Notes under the pieces: model-generated | Database searches by the model: none | Told to the model about the DNA's origin: nothing | Seen by the model: the letters and a program-made list of their open reading frames with translations, nothing else | Translations under genes and position numbers: made by a program | Assembly: GCA_010909165.1 (NCBI GenBank) | Contig: VJWM01000044.1 | Coordinates: 1 to 64,000 of the forward strand | Length of the DNA stretch: 64,000 nucleotides | Reading direction: 5' to 3' | Source of the DNA: Anthoceros angustus | Lineage: Eukaryota; Streptophyta; Anthocerotopsida; Anthocerotales; Anthocerotaceae | Shown: piece by piece, positions 12,704 through 26,424 of the stretch | Position numbering within the stretch: position 1 is the stretch's first letter | Layout of the letters: every line of letters starts with the position of its first letter

Positions 12704-15700
12704 TCACTGCTGATTGGCCTTGAGTTCCTTGTGGACCAGAGCCAAGACCTGGCTTGCCAGCGTCTCTGAAAACCGAGTGGAGTATCGCATAACAAAGCTT
12801 TCGATGTCAACAGATGCTATTGCCGACTCTGACAGGGAGATGGATGAAGCCACTCCAGACCTAAGCCGGAGACTTGCTGATCCTGACAACAACGGAGCCA
12901 GAAGTCAGTAGATGCTCATTAATAGGTTCTGAGCTGGTTAAGAGCTGAAAATGAAATGAGAGGTGACACCAGGCCTTTGACTACTCACCATTATCTCCTG
13001 CGCTGTCAAAGCAACAACCGTCATCCTCTTGAGTCTCTGCGGATGGCAAGAAAGGGTCACGTCCCTCTCCTCCCAAGTTGTAGGTAGCAGCTTGCTGTGC
13101 TAGTCTTTGTACTTTCTGCAGAGCTCCCGGCATGAGCTCCTGATAAGTGGAAGCAGCAACCAGAACATCTGTCTGAACAGATTTAGAGGTGACTAGCTTT
13201 GGATCTTGAAGCTCGTCAAAGAAGCGAGAGGCCTTTTCTGTGGCCTCCAGTAGTTCCTGAAGTACTGACTTGTACTCCTCCTTTGGACGTGGCAACTTCA
13301 AACCAGGCGGCGACATGCTTGCTTTTAGTGGCTCCAACATGGCAACCGGTGGGTCGAGAGAGCTCTGATTCTCCGGTCCCTCTTCTCTGGATGCCCCTGT
13401 GTTGAAAATACGAGAGTTCTGCGAATCATACGAGTAACCTCGAAGACGAGAAAAGCTCTTGAGAAGGGAAGATAATCGGCAGTTACGATGACTTGACTAA
13501 CCTTTAGTTTTCGCTGCAGTAGCTAGGTCAACATCTTCAGATCCTAGGCTAACCTTCCTCTCTAGCTGTTCAGCCAAGCCTTGGATTTCCAGTTGAAGGT
13601 CTGATGGCATCTCATTCATCACTGTAGCACATTCACCCATATTTGTAACCATGCCAAGAGATTTGAGATCAGCCCGCGATGCATCAGAAGAGGTATCCTC
13701 AACAGGTGGTCCTTTTGGTGTTGGATCCCCTATCCTAATCCACTCTGGTTCGACTTCCTTTAGGTCCAGAGCATCTCCATCATCATGTACTTGTTTAACA
13801 CTTAAGCCCTCCATGTTCTCTGACTGCTCATGAGCTTTATGACATATCTGTTGCTTGTATGCATGTTTATCTTTGCCCTTCATGACGAAGCTGAAAACAC
13901 TGGAGGGTGAAGCATCTGGCGCACAAATCAATGGCAAAGGAGGAGTTGAGATTGTGTGGCGCTTGGGTGTACCAGCTTCTTCATTCCAAACATCATCAGA
14001 TCTTGGGGTGTCGTCCACATAGCCACACCCATCAGAACTAGCTTGAAGATCTTCTCTGACAGCCGTGTTTGTTTCCAAACCCCGACTCTCTTGATTGCCT
14101 TCAGCCAGTGTCATACAACGAGTGACAAGCTTTTGTTGTATGTTATGGGCGTCCCGGTCAACCTGAATAGAGTACCAGATGTCAGACCAAATGCTAACCA
14201 AGTTGAAGAGCTAGCTAGCTCTTGGTGAAATTGATAGAAATAATTAGATTTAAGATAAAACTTCAAGATTCACCTCTTGATCTGGAACATTTGGCACTTG
14301 CTGATGTTCGGCCGCTGGGGCTGAGGGTGCACTGTCCTGGAGCACAGCGTTAAGATTTCTTGGGGGCCCCCATTCTTTTCCTGGAGAGACCAGTGATGCA
14401 CGTAGTGAGGATACATTTGTCCTTGCAAGGAATCGTGCAGAGAAGCTGCTTCTTGTTGAGCTTGGCACCTGGGTCATAAGCCAAGTAGCATACGTATGAG
14501 AAAGCCTGTCACTAAACCATGCAAACTACGAAAGTGACCAGGGGCCAGTGCCCGACATTATGCTCTTAAAACCTGACATGCAGTACCTTCAGATCCGATG
14601 ACAAATTATCAAAGTGGGCACTGAACAGGTCATTAGCAGGCACAAAGCTGTCTTCCTCGCCACCTTCTTCCTCATCAACAGATTCATCTTCAAGTGACGA
14701 CTTGTGGCTCTCCAAATTTAACTGGTGTCCTCCCTCCATTCCATCAGACAAGTCTTTAAAAGATTCCAGGCTACTGCCGACTGAAAGATGAGGATCTTTC
14801 TCAGCTTCCATCATGCAACCCTGTACAACTGGCTGCCCCCAAAGAGTAAAAGAACTTGAGTCACCTTCAGTGTGAGATGCTGCTTTAGCCTGAGATTGAA
14901 CCAACTCCTGAACTCCTGTGCTGACTGCGTCTGACTTTGATTCCAGTAAAGCTGCAAGCCTGCTAGGCTCATCGTTGTCTGAAAGGTAAACTACTACATC
15001 ATCTTCAGCTGATGTCTGCTCCAGTTTGACTCCGGGAAGACATGCTGCCTTGTCTTCGTCCACCACAGTGGTACCAGGAGTTTGAGCAATTTCTTCGAGT
15101 GGCCTGTCTTTCTCCTCGTTGTTGCCCGACAGGTGAGGAACCCCAGAGGTGGTTGGACCTTCCTCTGGCAGGAAATCAAGCTCATTGAAGAAGACTGTAT
15201 GAACCGTTTTCCAGACCGTTTCCTTCCTGCACAGATCAGGAGACACGTCCACAAAAAGTATGATGGCATGTTGGGTTGCCATTGTCAGTCTGGAGGACTT
15301 TGTCGAGTGCAATGATGAAGTGCGTGGCGTGGAAACAAGAGCCAAAGAACTTGCGGCAGAATGCTACCTAGGGGGTCCTTGAGGACTTGATGTTGGTGTG
15401 ACGTCAGCAGAATGAGCAACGCTATCAGGAGTGCTCTCCACACTCGCTCCATCAACAGAGAAGCGTCTCCGTGCACCAAAGCCACTGGCCCGAATTGTGG
15501 CAGGTGGAGTGATATCTTCTGCAGACTCTGAAAATAGTTTATAACCCTCTACAAGCCTCTGTAAAAAACAAAGTAAGCTCAGTGCTTTTCACCTAGAAAG
15601 CAACAAAATCTCATGGGCAACTTTGACGCTTTCATCCCTATTACCTCTGTCCATCGTGATTCTGAGGAGTGAAAAGGGGTTTCATCCTTCTGATCGGCAG

Positions 15701-18700
15701 CTTTCCCAGAAGTAGCCATCTCATCAGCAACTTTGGCTTGGGCCCAAGATGGAAGTCTGGAGAGGCTAAACTTGAATGCAGGGGTGTCACCGCCTTTTTT
15801 GTCACCTATTGTCTGCAAGGTGTCATCTGTAACATCTTTACTTCCTTCGGCACTGGTACTGCTGAGGTCTTGGCCGTATTCTTTTCTCTCGCCTTCATAG
15901 ATCTCAACAATTGGTTGTTTAAGTCTCTTGGGGATTTTGGCTGCCCTTAACCCGTCTTTTGAGTGAAACCTGGGCAGAAAAGACTTCAGACCCCTGTGAG
16001 GTTGCAGTTCATCGTCATCAATGCATCGCTTGCGCATCATGCGAGACAGATTGATGGGCAGCTTCCAGACAAAAATGCAGCTGTCACCACTCACCTATAC
16101 AACAGAAGGTGTCAGCAACACGCACTCAATGAATGCTGCATACAAGCAACTGCGAACAACATAGCCCAAAGCAGAGCTCCCCAACATGGCAGGAATTTAC
16201 AGAGACGAGTCGCTGACAATCTGGAAGAAAAGCTAGCCCAGTGATGACTTCAGCATGTCCGGATGCCTGCGCTAAAAGCTCCCCAGTGCTGAAATCATAC
16301 AAGCGCATGTACTTGTCTGAATGAGAGCATACCACATAACTGCCACTTATATCAAGTTTAGCCTGGAACAACAAACAAACGGATTAGCTATCACCCACAC
16401 TCATGACAAGTACATTCGGGATCATTGCCACCGCACCTTGATTGGTTCGCCTATGTCCCCCTCAGGTTTGAAACTCCTTACAGGCTTCCCACTTCCTAGG
16501 CTGAAGATGTTGATCTTCTTATCCTAATAAAAGAATACAGAATGTCATGGACCGTCTGACATTCAGTTCTAAGTCTGCATTGGCCTACACATCTTACTTT
16601 TCTTCTGCAGAAAAGACTACCTGGCCCACTGTCACCACAAGCTTAGCAAGACGATCAATATCCAGATCGTAGATGGTTCCCCTAGGAGCTGACTCTTGAT
16701 GATAACGGGTACTTCTGCAACCAAAGTCTGATTTGGCCACATTGCGGAAGACAACTGACCTGCAAAAGTTGGGCAAAACATTAGGTTGATTATCAGAGTT
16801 GTCCACGGCCATGTGTTGCCTGTTGTCACATGCTCTGACTCCAAGCTAGAAACTCTCGTTCCAGATATTTACTTACTTGTCAGCACTGCAGCTGAGCAGC
16901 TTGGATCCACCACATGCAAACTTCACAGTTGTTATAGAGGCAGAGTGATCATCCAGTGTTTCAATAACATCGTAGTCCCTAGAAAGAAGCCACAGGCCAT
17001 CAGCTATTTTGCTTGCGTCCGTACTAGCGGTGAACCCTCAGATTGCATGTAAGAACAAGCAAGTTGCGTTTTGCTCATTTGATGATCAAAACCAAGAGTC
17101 ACAATACTCACCTAGTTACATCATATATGTGTATCAGACGATCCCTTCCACCTGACGCCAAAAGAGCGATGCTTGGCTGCTCTGTCGTGGACGCCTGATC
17201 AGCAGCTTTTGAGTAGCTTAACGTCAGAATCTCGGCATCATGAGCTTCCTGCCATTTTTCCCCACAAGTTGACCAAGCACCTGTCAAATAGTTACGTGAT
17301 CAGCACCTCTCATGCCGTCACAGTGCTAATGACAAGAGGCACACCCTTACAGAAACAAACACCGGACAAGACCCAAGCGTGTGAAGTATTATATACCTGC
17401 AAGCTTATCAGCTGGAGTGTGCTCAGATCATATATGCGAAGATTTCCACTTTGATCACCTGCTGCGAGATGATGGCCATCGGAACTTATGCATATGGAGC
17501 GAAACCCTTGTGTCACTGAATCCTCTTCACTTCCTGCCAGGAAGCATCTTTCTTTCAGGTCTCCCTTCGCATCTGCATGTGGAAAACAACAAAAGCTGGA
17601 TCAAAAAAATGGACCATAAACAGATCATGCGAGTACATCATGGACTGTCATCCAAGGCATGGCTCAAACACACCAACACACTTTGAGTGGGAGCAGACCT
17701 GAGTACAGCACACCTAATACTTCCTTGCAGTAAATGTTCTTCAGGCTTCCTTCCAAGGAGGATGAGGGACTAACATCTGGTTCATCGCCTTCAGAACCAA
17801 GGGAGATGCACCAAAGCCTTATACTTCCATCTGTAGAGCATGTTGCAAATGTTCCTTCATTTAAGCGGGATGGTTCCCGAGACCCTTGATGTGGGAGCAT
17901 GGGAAGCGTTGCCACATCCCAGACACAAGAATTATGGGCTAGGAATACTTGATGTCGTTCAATCTGCAATCCGGAAATCAAGGACAGGCTGTAAGCAAAA
18001 GTATCAAGGTGCCCCTTATGTTATATTTCCATGGTCAAACAAATATAGGACCAAACTTACGTTAGAGACATTCTGGATATCCCAGATTATAAGGCTATGA
18101 TCTCCATAAATAACAGCTGCAGTCCAGAGGCACAGATCAGACTGGGAAAAGTGAACTCTGATCTCAACGGAACACATGCAGGAACTGCATCCAGGGTAGT
18201 GAAAGAGTAGGTTCAGCTGCCGAGATACCTAGCTTTTCTGCACTCACAAAGCTGCAAGCCACAGCATCTGGAAACTTCACATCTGAAGGGGGATGGTGGC
18301 CTGCAGACAGAGCTACGGCAGCAGCATTGTCTGTCAGTCCATGATAACCAATGGGAGCAGGTCTTGGAAGTGTCGTGCTGTAAGCTAGGGACCCTTTCAT
18401 GAAGAAGCGTACTATGCCATCACTGCAAGCACAGGCAACATGTGTCTCCGAAATAGATAAAGCATGGCCTTGGCGAACCTGAAGCACACAACCTCCAAGC
18501 AATCAGATCATCGAAACTTTGGAGCTATCCTAAACACAAATTGCTGGGCAGCATTTGTGGTTTTGTGCCTTGCAATCAACAGGAGAAGATTTGCTAATGC
18601 AGTTCACTAGCTCACAAACCCCAAGAGTTAACACGAAGCATTGGTCAGCATTGCTGAGCACTCGCAGATGCACGTCAGCTCACAAACCCCAATAGGCAAC

Positions 18701-20033
18701 AGACAGCATGGGTCAGCATTGCTGGGCTCTAACAGTCGGGAGATCTGCCGAGTTACCTTCAGATCCACCCACTTTTCAACTGCAAGGCCAAAATGAAGCA
18801 GGCACAAAATGCCTGCAGAAAACAAGCTCTTATCAGATGCTGAATCTGTGAGTCAGGGGGGAGAGTGGAGGGGCGGGGTGGGGCAATCACCATGAAGAGC
18901 TTATTGGCAGTTAATCCACAAGATGGATGCAGTGATGTGCAAAAGCAGATCTCATATAGATCTCACCCCTTACCATTAACAGTCAATCCATAGAAAGGTT
19001 GCACTTCCCCGCCAGTCCCAGTCTCTTTGGTAGGACCAGCACAGGACAATGAAGCAAATGACGCCTCCTTCTGGCTGCCAAGTTTCACGGGCCTCCCTTC
19101 CAAGGCAAGATTTCCTGCTCCAGTAGTTCGGGACCGAGCAGCATGGGGTCCAACAACCCAATGTTTGATGTGCTTGCTGCCAGCGGTCAAAAAGAAACTC
19201 CCATCTGATGAAAATCTGAGAGCAGCAGTAGGATTCCCAATAGCTGAAGTCCTCGTCCTTATTATAACTGTTGCCGTCCTCCACTCCCAGAGGCACAGGT
19301 ACCCATCATGAGGCACACCTACTGAGACCAGGTGCTTACCTGAATCCACCAATAGCACATTAACTACGATAAGGAACTTCCAGATCCAAGAGAGCAAACA
19401 GTCTGGAAGATGAAGCAGGTCATTCACCATTGGGAGAAAATTCTACGCATTGGATGCCATATTTGTGCGACTTCAGGTCCGCCACAGAAGCACCGGAGCT
19501 TGAGTCCCACACAACCACAGCAGGCTGATGTCCAGACTGAAAGACGGCAGCAGCAGGATTCAATACTTTTGTGTGGCGCCCGCTTTGCCCAAACAGGAAA
19601 TAATCGAGCACGTACCTCCCCGGCACATATGAATTTTCCACCTTGATGCGAATACGCGACGCACGACAACGGTTTAGGAGCCCTGGGAGCGGTGAGCCAA
19701 TTCGTCTGCTTGTTGCTAGCGACATTGTACACCACCACAACAGCCCCCGCCAAATACGCAATGTCCCCAGTCAACGAATTGCAGACAAGACCTCCGGCAT
19801 TGCTGGACGTCAGCCCAATCACCCTCTCCAACTCAAGCTGCGGGTGCAATCTTTCAATCAGACCAAAAGCAATTGGCTCACAGCAGCTAGGTCCTACAGA
19901 AAAATGTGACGAGCAAGCGACAAGCAACGCAGGAGTTGCCAAGTAGCTGAATCCACGGTCCAAGAACAATGCACGCAACACCCACCTTGCCGTAAGGCTC
20001 CGGCTTTCGTACTTTCCGCCTGACCAGCCTCAT
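12704..20033 (-). CDS. WD40-repeat scaffold of the MAPKBP1/WDR62 type
   Basis: Twenty-one exons, in order: 20033-19986, 19837-19616, 19536-19428, 19339-18974, 18812-18757, 18478-18229, 18116-18061, 17963-17714, 17572-17397, 17248-17112, 16978-16877, 16759-16621, 16523-16437, 16362-16201, 16094-15645, 15558-15368, 15226-14587, 14468-14274, 14162-13502, 13396-12989, 12882-12704. All phases agree and yield 1627 residues. Residues about 17-735 form two WD40 propellers, with signature stretches such as S-G-H-Q-P-A-V-V-V-W-D, V-E-K-W-V-D-L-K, S-C-V-W-D-V and V-S-G-D-S-C-I-F-V-W-K. The rest is acidic and low-complexity, with a predicted helical stretch near 1460-1490 and a final helix near 1600-1625. 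In animals WDR62/MAPKBP1 are JNK-pathway scaffolds, and WDR62 acts at spindle poles; the plant role is not known to me. The start codon opens a 16-codon basic first exon. The gene diverges from the CPBP gene, with about 600 bp between start codons. Confidence 0.9.
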
Positions 20034-20640
20034 GATGGCCCGTTACGCAGCTCCTAGCATTCCCCGACAGCATCCAAGCACGAGGAGGATGAGCATCAAG
20101 CTATCCAGGATGCATTTCACATTGCAACCCAGCAGGTGCAAATTGTGCAGGAACCAGGGAAAGGCTGACGAGAATGAAACGGAAGAGGAAGGGAGGGAGC
20201 AAGAACGAGAGCCCTAGGAGCCGGAGGACGGTTGGTTGGAAAGTGGATGGCGCCCAGAATTCAAATATCTGTTTGCGGGCGGGTTCGGAGTTCACAGCAC
20301 GAGGGAACGAATGGAGCTGGGCCCACGGTGTGAAAGGTGTTCCATACTGTATGTACTGTATGTATGTAGTCCGCCCTGCCAGCCACATGTCCTCTTGCAG
20401 GTGTCGTTGCCTGCAGTGTGCGTCTGCCAGGCCCAGGAAAATGAGGCAGGCTTGTGGGACTGGTGAACGGCCTACAGACCTACACACATCCTTATGTTCG
20501 TGACATCCACCGAATGCGCAACCGCAGGCCGGCGGGATCTGGTTTTGATTTTAGGAAGGCTCGCTGCGTGTGCGATGGCTAGATGCGATGCCCACTGTGG
20601 GAGTCATTCTTGTTAGCGGCGGACTGCACCGAGTTGGAAG
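20034..20640. promoter_or_regulatory. Divergent promoter region between WD40 gene and CPBP gene
   Basis: The 607 bp between the two start codons must hold both 5' UTRs and both promoters unless an upstream exon exists. I could not identify individual elements with confidence. Confidence 0.45.
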
Positions 20641-22058
20641 ATGTGTGCAGCCCAGGGGCTCCATGGCGGTGTCACTTCGCAGGCTGCAGGCCAAGTGGGT
20701 TTTGGGTTGGATCGTGGGCGGATGTTGGAAGGCGGTGCGGGAGGCAGCAGGGGAGCCTTAGCAGTGCCTGACAGGGGGCGAGTGCGAGTGGCTGGGAGGA
20801 CTGCTTTTCCAGCGTTGTGTCAGAGGAGAAGGGAGGTCGGCACAGGAGGAGTAGGGTTTGTGGGTTCGGTGCAGACGGGCGATCGGCTTAGGGGATGCAG
20901 GGCTTCCTTCAGTGGGAGGAGGGAGGAGGACAAAGTGGTCAAGTTTAGGTGTAGGAGCAGGGTGACGGCGTGCTCTGCGTTTTGGAGGGTGGGTTCGAAT
21001 GATTCAGAATTATCGGAGGACGATGACGCGCCGAGTCCTTCTCCCAGGTCTAGGTTTGAGATTCTCAGATCGTGGTTGGTGAAAGTGCAAGAGGTGAGGG
21101 AATCTTTGATGCAACCAGTTCTCGTCTCTGATCTGCTCTCAAACTCGGTGTAGGGGAGGGGAGATGATATCATTCTAAACGTAGTACCATATTGGTGATT
21201 TCTGCCATCAGGCTGACTGGTCTAGGATTATCTTTGGTCTCCCGTCGAAAGAGGAATTGCCTTGGACCGTTCCATGGTCTGGTGAAACTATTTTCCAGGT
21301 ATGGGAACTGCGAGGATTGCAAGCTGTGTTCGTTGGCTTTGGTTGTTCAGTATTGACGCTGGACTGATGTGATATGGTGTGGGCAATGGTGACAGGTGAT
21401 GTTCCTTTGGTTTGCAGCATTCTGGTTGGTGGGATCCTGGGTTATTCCCATTGCTGCGCAAGCCGTGGGCTGCAATAAGGACTCGTTGACATACCGCGGG
21501 CAAGCTCTTTACAGCCTCATCACTGACGTTGCAGAAGGGTCAGTGGGGCTCATTATTCTGCAAAGATGCCTGTCCAAGTTTTACCCGCTACCTGGGGACT
21601 GGTTTCCAATATCCTGGCGAGGAAAGTGGTATGTGGAAGCATGCCTAGGGTGCTTCATGTTCCCACTGGTGAATCGCCTCTCGCAGCTGAATCTGAGTCT
21701 CCTGCCCTTCCCCACTCCCTATGCTAGCTCTCAAGTGGAGCAATCTATCACGGCAAGGGACCCAGTGGCAACTCTATTGTATGCTGTTGTAGTATCCGTT
21801 TGTGCACCTGTCTGGGAGGAGGTCATCTTTAGGGGATTTCTTCTACCATCTCTCACCAAGTATCTACCTGTGTGGGCTTCAGTCATAGTGAGCTCCTTGG
21901 CCTTTGCACTGGCTCACTTTAGTGCCCAGAGACTGTTCCCCCTAACGTTTCTTGGACTGGTGATGGGGATTATTTTTGTCCGATCCCGCAATCTGCTCGC
22001 TTCCATGCTTCTGCACAGCTTGTGGAACGGTTTTGTATTTCTTGATCTTTTGAGATGA
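20641..22058 (+). CDS. CPBP/CAAX-type intramembrane protease, probably chloroplast
   Basis: Exons 20641-21093, 21212-21298 and 21396-22058 join in phase 0 to 400 codons. The C-terminal part is multi-spanning and holds the abortive-infection/CPBP hallmarks. W-E-E-V-I-F-R (Glu pair at about 321-322, motif E-E-x3-R) is followed by F-A-L-A-H-F (second motif) and then H-S-L-W-N-G near the end. The middle (R-G-Q-A-L-Y-S-L-I-T-D-V, P-L-P-G-D-W-F) resembles plant plastid CPBP proteins. The Arg/Ser-rich N-terminus fits a transit peptide, but the start is the least certain part, and a second in-frame Met follows 27 codons later. Family members are glutamic-type membrane proteases or membrane-protein regulators; the substrate is unknown. 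A decayed copy of its last exon lies at 26.1-26.4 kb. Confidence 0.85.
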
Positions 22059-22199
22059 TCCAAGTAGGGGGTGCAAGACCTTGTGTCAGTACCTTGATTG
22101 ACGGAGTATTGCAGAACTCTGCTTATGGTTCGCTTTGCCCGTCCGTTTTTTCTTCCCTTGAATGCTGGGTTGAAGCACGCAACATCCTGTGGTGGCGGG

Positions 22200-22241
22200 C
22201 CTCAGTTGGAAACATCACCGTTGTCATCCTTGTCCCATATA
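22200..22241 (-). pseudogene. Relic of the IFT56 last exon
   Basis: These roughly 42 bases, read on the minus strand, match the end of the IFT56 coding sequence at 26425-26463, including the stretch ggtgatgt-tccaactga that carries the stop codon. Differences include indels that destroy the frame. It lies 144 bp beyond the CPBP stop codon, reproducing the convergent arrangement expected if CPBP and IFT56 were once direct neighbours. Confidence 0.7.
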
Positions 22242-22244
22242 ACT

Positions 22245-23437
22245 CTGAGGCTGAGTGTCATCTACTCTCAAAGGAGAACCGCTTGCGAGCACGCAGTGTG
22301 GTGGATGTTCGAACCTGGTAGCGCGGGAAGGATCGGTACGGGTTATCATTTGCGGATGCGCAAAGGCGCAGAGCAGGAGAACGACGAGGTCCCGGAAACT
22401 GTGTGTGTGTGTCTTCCACGGCAATTGTGTGTCCATGCACATGAAAGTTTTCCTGAAGAACAGCTCCAGAAGCCCCCTGCTTCCCCTGACGAATTCACCG
22501 GAGTCGTTAGAGTGGTGCGGCATGAACTCTACGAATCTTTCACTAGACTTACAAAGCCAGGTAGACGTGTTCTCCGCGGACGTCTGGGTATGAGGAGTAA
22601 ACTTGGAACGCGAACTCCAATGTGGCATCGCCCGTTCCACTTCTCCACGTTGGTTCTGTGGACATTGTCGCTGCAGGTGAGTGTCCTCTCCACACGTTCG
22701 GCAGCGAGCAGAGAGCTCTGGGTAGTCAAAAGGTTGTGAGATCTTCCTCATCGGGTCCTCAGAATGTAGGGCCTCGATTCCTTTGCGTAAAAGCTTGCCT
22801 CTGCCTGCCTCCACCTTGACCCCCCAGCGCGGAGGGGATGAGGCATGAAAAGCCGCACTCACCTCTGGAGCGACAATAACACGCCCGATCTGCAGAACCA
22901 TCGTTGCAGCCATCTTGTACAGTGGCGGATGTAGTCCCGGCACGGTCACCCAAACAAACCTCCGTCTAAGCTCATTTGGATCCACCTCCAATTTGGAGTC
23001 CCATCTCTCCAAGATTAGAGGGGCCCGGTTACGAAATAACTTGTCAGACGCCAAAAGATCCTCCACCTCCGATGCAGAGATCAACATAATCCGGAAGAAG
23101 CCATGCTTAGCAGATGCACGTAAACGGGCTCCGCTTGGGTCACCTCCTTCACAAACTCCTCGAGTTCGGTGACAGTGGCATTACTCCCCACTGCGTTGAT
23201 GCCTTGGACAGAGGTGGTGGCCAAGATCTGTTCCTCTGCCTCCAGATATCCCGGTTCCACCAGCAACGTGAGCCACGGGCCCAGATTGATCTTGATGTAG
23301 AGGCATTCGCATTCGATTCTGCAGCGACCTCGCTCCATTTCTTCGGGGCCCCTGGGTAGGGCACAAGCCCGCGTACCGTCCCCGGATGAAAATGCCGCCC
23401 GATCCATCGTAGGTCCTCCAGCTACAGAGACAGGCAT
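22245..23437 (-). pseudogene. LINE ORF1 remnant with DUF4283-like region and zinc knuckle
   Basis: On the minus strand two overlapping frames (23437-23081 and 23087-22224) continue one another across a frameshift near 23085. The combined product resembles the nucleic-acid-binding ORF1 of plant LINEs. A DUF4283-like region (R-F-V-W-V-T-V-P-G-L and I-G-R-V) leads to a CCHC knuckle C-R-T-C-G-E-D-T-H-L-Q-R-Q-C with spacing C-x2-C-x4-H-x4-C near 22,670. The downstream tail is not recognisable. The element is truncated, with no RT in this copy. Its insertion separates the two copies of the CPBP/IFT56 junction. Confidence 0.75.
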
Positions 23438-23654
23438 GCTTCCCGCGCCTCCCGTAGCTCCTCCCCGATCGCAAGTCGAGCCTCCTTGTAGGGGCCCGAA
23501 GCCAACATGCCGTGAACACGCCCGACACCGCTCACCGCTAATCAGTCGGAGCGCTTCTCAGCTCTTGAGACCGTATGAGGACTCAGAGTATACCACCTTG
23601 GAACACTTTGTGAATACAAATTCTTCGAAATACGGGTATGCGCAATGTAAGTGA

Positions 23655-26100
23655 ACGAGGAACCGAAGAAATCGAAAATATATATGTATTTAATTAGATT
23701 GATAATACATATCTTCGATTCCTTGTCCCCTAATATTTCATATATCAGAATGTAAGAGACGATTGACGAGATTGAAAAATGAGATATATTTTATATATAT
23801 ATATAACGAGGAATATATAATCTGGGTAGTTCCTATCCTTATACCTCTTCAAAAATACAGACTCTTTCGAAATGTGCGAGTGGGATGGACAGTTCTAAAA
23901 TATATTTTTATCGAAAGAGATTGTAATATATATCTTTGATCATTCATTCTTTAACTATTTCATATTTCAGAGTACAAGAGATGAGAGGTGAGATTAAAAG
24001 ATGAAACATATTCCTGACTTATATATAAGGAGGAACATATAACATGGTGCTGTTCATATCCTGAAACGCCTGTTCATATCAAAATGCGGATATATATGAC
24101 ATGAAGGGAAGAAGGAGGAGAACATATGTACATCATAATGATAATAATATGTGTGCTCTTCTTCTTCTTCCCTAATATCGTACATATCCGAGGACAAGAA
24201 ATTGGAGACAAGCTTACAACTTTTCAAGAAAGCAAACTCAAGTATGTGTCTTTTAGCAATCTAAGACTATAAATATTTAATATCCATAAGGCTAGAGCCT
24301 AGACCACCACAGGCAGAAGCTAAGAGGCTTCTAGAGCGAAGACTACTAGAGGGAACTGTTTAGACTAAAGGCAAGAGGCAAGACCAAATATGATACCGTG
24401 GAAGAGACCACTGGCATGAGACCACGGCCAATTATGCCTGATGGGAGATGACGTTAGAGGGAAGAGGCAAAAGGCAAAAACGCAAAAGGCAAGAGGAGGA
24501 CTAAGACCAACCAATTACACCAAAAACATTGCAAGAGGCAAGAAGCTAAAACAAGAGACCAGAACTGAGAGGTGAGAGCAGCCACGAGAGGTGGGAGGCG
24601 AGAGGATATTGCAATAGTGTGTGAAACACAGTCTATCTATACCCTCTAACTGGACACATTCTCGAGAATTATGAACCTACTTTCAAGGAAGAGGATTATA
24701 TAATAGTATATATATCGACTATTTTATATTCTTCATGAAGATGTTGAATTTACTATGGACTATGGAGATTCTAAGAGACTCCATAATCTAGAGTAGATTC
24801 AAAATCATTTTTGGATATATAACCATACAAACTACATACAGATTGTACACAAGTTCATCCTTTTTCTTTCTACTTTATATATATATTACTTTTCTATTAT
24901 TAATAAATACCCTGACCATGATAATGCATATGGAAAACATCTCAAATTAATCTCACACCCATACCTCCCCAAGCCAAGTCAAACGTTAGGGTCCGGGAAG
25001 AGACGAGACCATAGACCACAGCTATTACCCTTACCTACTTGGTAATGGACATCGGAGGCCGCAGCATCGCAACTTCCTACGATGTAAGATTTAATCGTTA
25101 TGCCATCTTTACTTCGATGGGTTCCGTGGCTGGTTAGAGCTGAACCGGCGGACAAGGCGGGTGCTGGTCTGAAACGAGGCGTTGACACGGCCGTGTTTTA
25201 CTGGTGCTTACAGAATTCAGGTTGGCGGGCGGGGGTGGCTATGCAGTTGTTTCGGCAGGTTACAGTTCGTCCATCTCCAACCTCCAGGGCACGGCAGGGC
25301 TGTGTTGCTGGGAGTAACAGGCGCTGGGAGATGTGACGGGATGGGGGGATAAGCAGTGCCAGCTGATCTTCCTTGTTGAGGTGCGGGTCTGTAGGTCAGG
25401 CGTGTTGTGCTGGAATCGAGATCTTGGTAGCATTAATGGAAATGCGGAGGTATATCTGTTGGTAGATTTGCGGCGTTCTCAAACCCTCCCGTGACTTCAA
25501 CCGCATGGATGCAGGGTTAGGGGGAGATAGGAAACTATGCAGAATTGGAAGACATTTTTATATCTTCCATACTCGACCCGCCTAAGGCGGGCGCCGTCGC
25601 TGCTGGTATGCATGCTTGTCGACAAGTCCATGCCATAGCTCCATGTACATACCATAGCTCCATGTCCATAACTCCATGTCCATGTCCATGCTTCCACCAC
25701 TCGTCACACGATATGGTGCCTTATACCCTACCAGGGCTTGCGAGATTACGGCAAGATAGAACCTCCGCAGGATTGGGAAAACGTTTTACATTTTCTATAC
25801 TCGACGCACGTCGGGTTAAACGTCGGATTGTGGAAGAGGTTAAAAGAATTAAAAGTTTGACAGTGCGATTCGTTCGAACTTGGCGCGTTCGACCTCGCGC
25901 CTGACGGAAACAGATTAGGTTGAAGTCCGCTAAGCACGGACATGCCGCCATGGACTCGGTTTTGAGAGAGATTCCTCATTAGGTTCACATAAGCTATGAC
26001 ATGAGCTTGTTGTTGACGAGCCCAAATGCTCAAATGGACACAGGAACCGGAAGGCGCCCGTCTTGGGCGAATGGTGGGCCTGACTGCTTAGTTCGGAGTC
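23655..26100. other. AT-rich and purine-rich non-coding block
   Basis: The block holds TA-dinucleotide tracts (23.65-24.05 and 24.7-24.9 kb) and a purine-rich gaggcaaga tract (24.33-24.60 kb). At 25.53-25.58 and 25.76-25.81 kb are two diverged copies of a segment ending tatactcgac. A ccatgtcc microsatellite lies near 25.63-25.70 kb. No gene was recognised. With the LINE fragment it makes up the insert between the duplicated junctions. Confidence 0.55.
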
Positions 26101-26130
26101 CGCATTGAATCTGTAAGGTTAAACAGTCTC

Positions 26131-26395
26131 TGCCGTGGAAGTATGCCTAGGGTGGTTTATGAATCACGTTACCAGTGGCTAGCAAATCGACTGTGGCATC
26201 GGAATCTCCTGCCATTACGTTGGGTATCGAGAACACCACTTCCTACTATCCAATTGCAATTCTCTTTCTCCTGTTGGAGTATCAATATGCGTGTGTGTAC
26301 CTGACTGAGAAGTCATCTTCAGGGAATTTCTTCCGCCAGCTTTGACCAAGGATCTGCGGCTTGGGCAGTCAGTATTTGTGAGTTGGTCGGTCTCG
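26131..26395 (+). pseudogene. Decayed copy of the CPBP last exon
   Basis: The segment aligns collinearly with 21631-21893 of the intact CPBP gene. It shares gtggaag-atgcctagggtg at its start. At its end, gaagtcatcttcagggaatttc corresponds to gaggtcatctttaggggatttc in the functional gene (the E-E-V-I-F-R-G-F codons). Substitutions, indels and stops make it non-coding. It sits immediately beyond the IFT56 stop codon, in the place and orientation the CPBP 3' end would have in a convergent pair. Confidence 0.8.
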
Positions 26396-26424
26396 GGCCG
26401 AGGAGCTTCGAGTTGTGGAAGGTT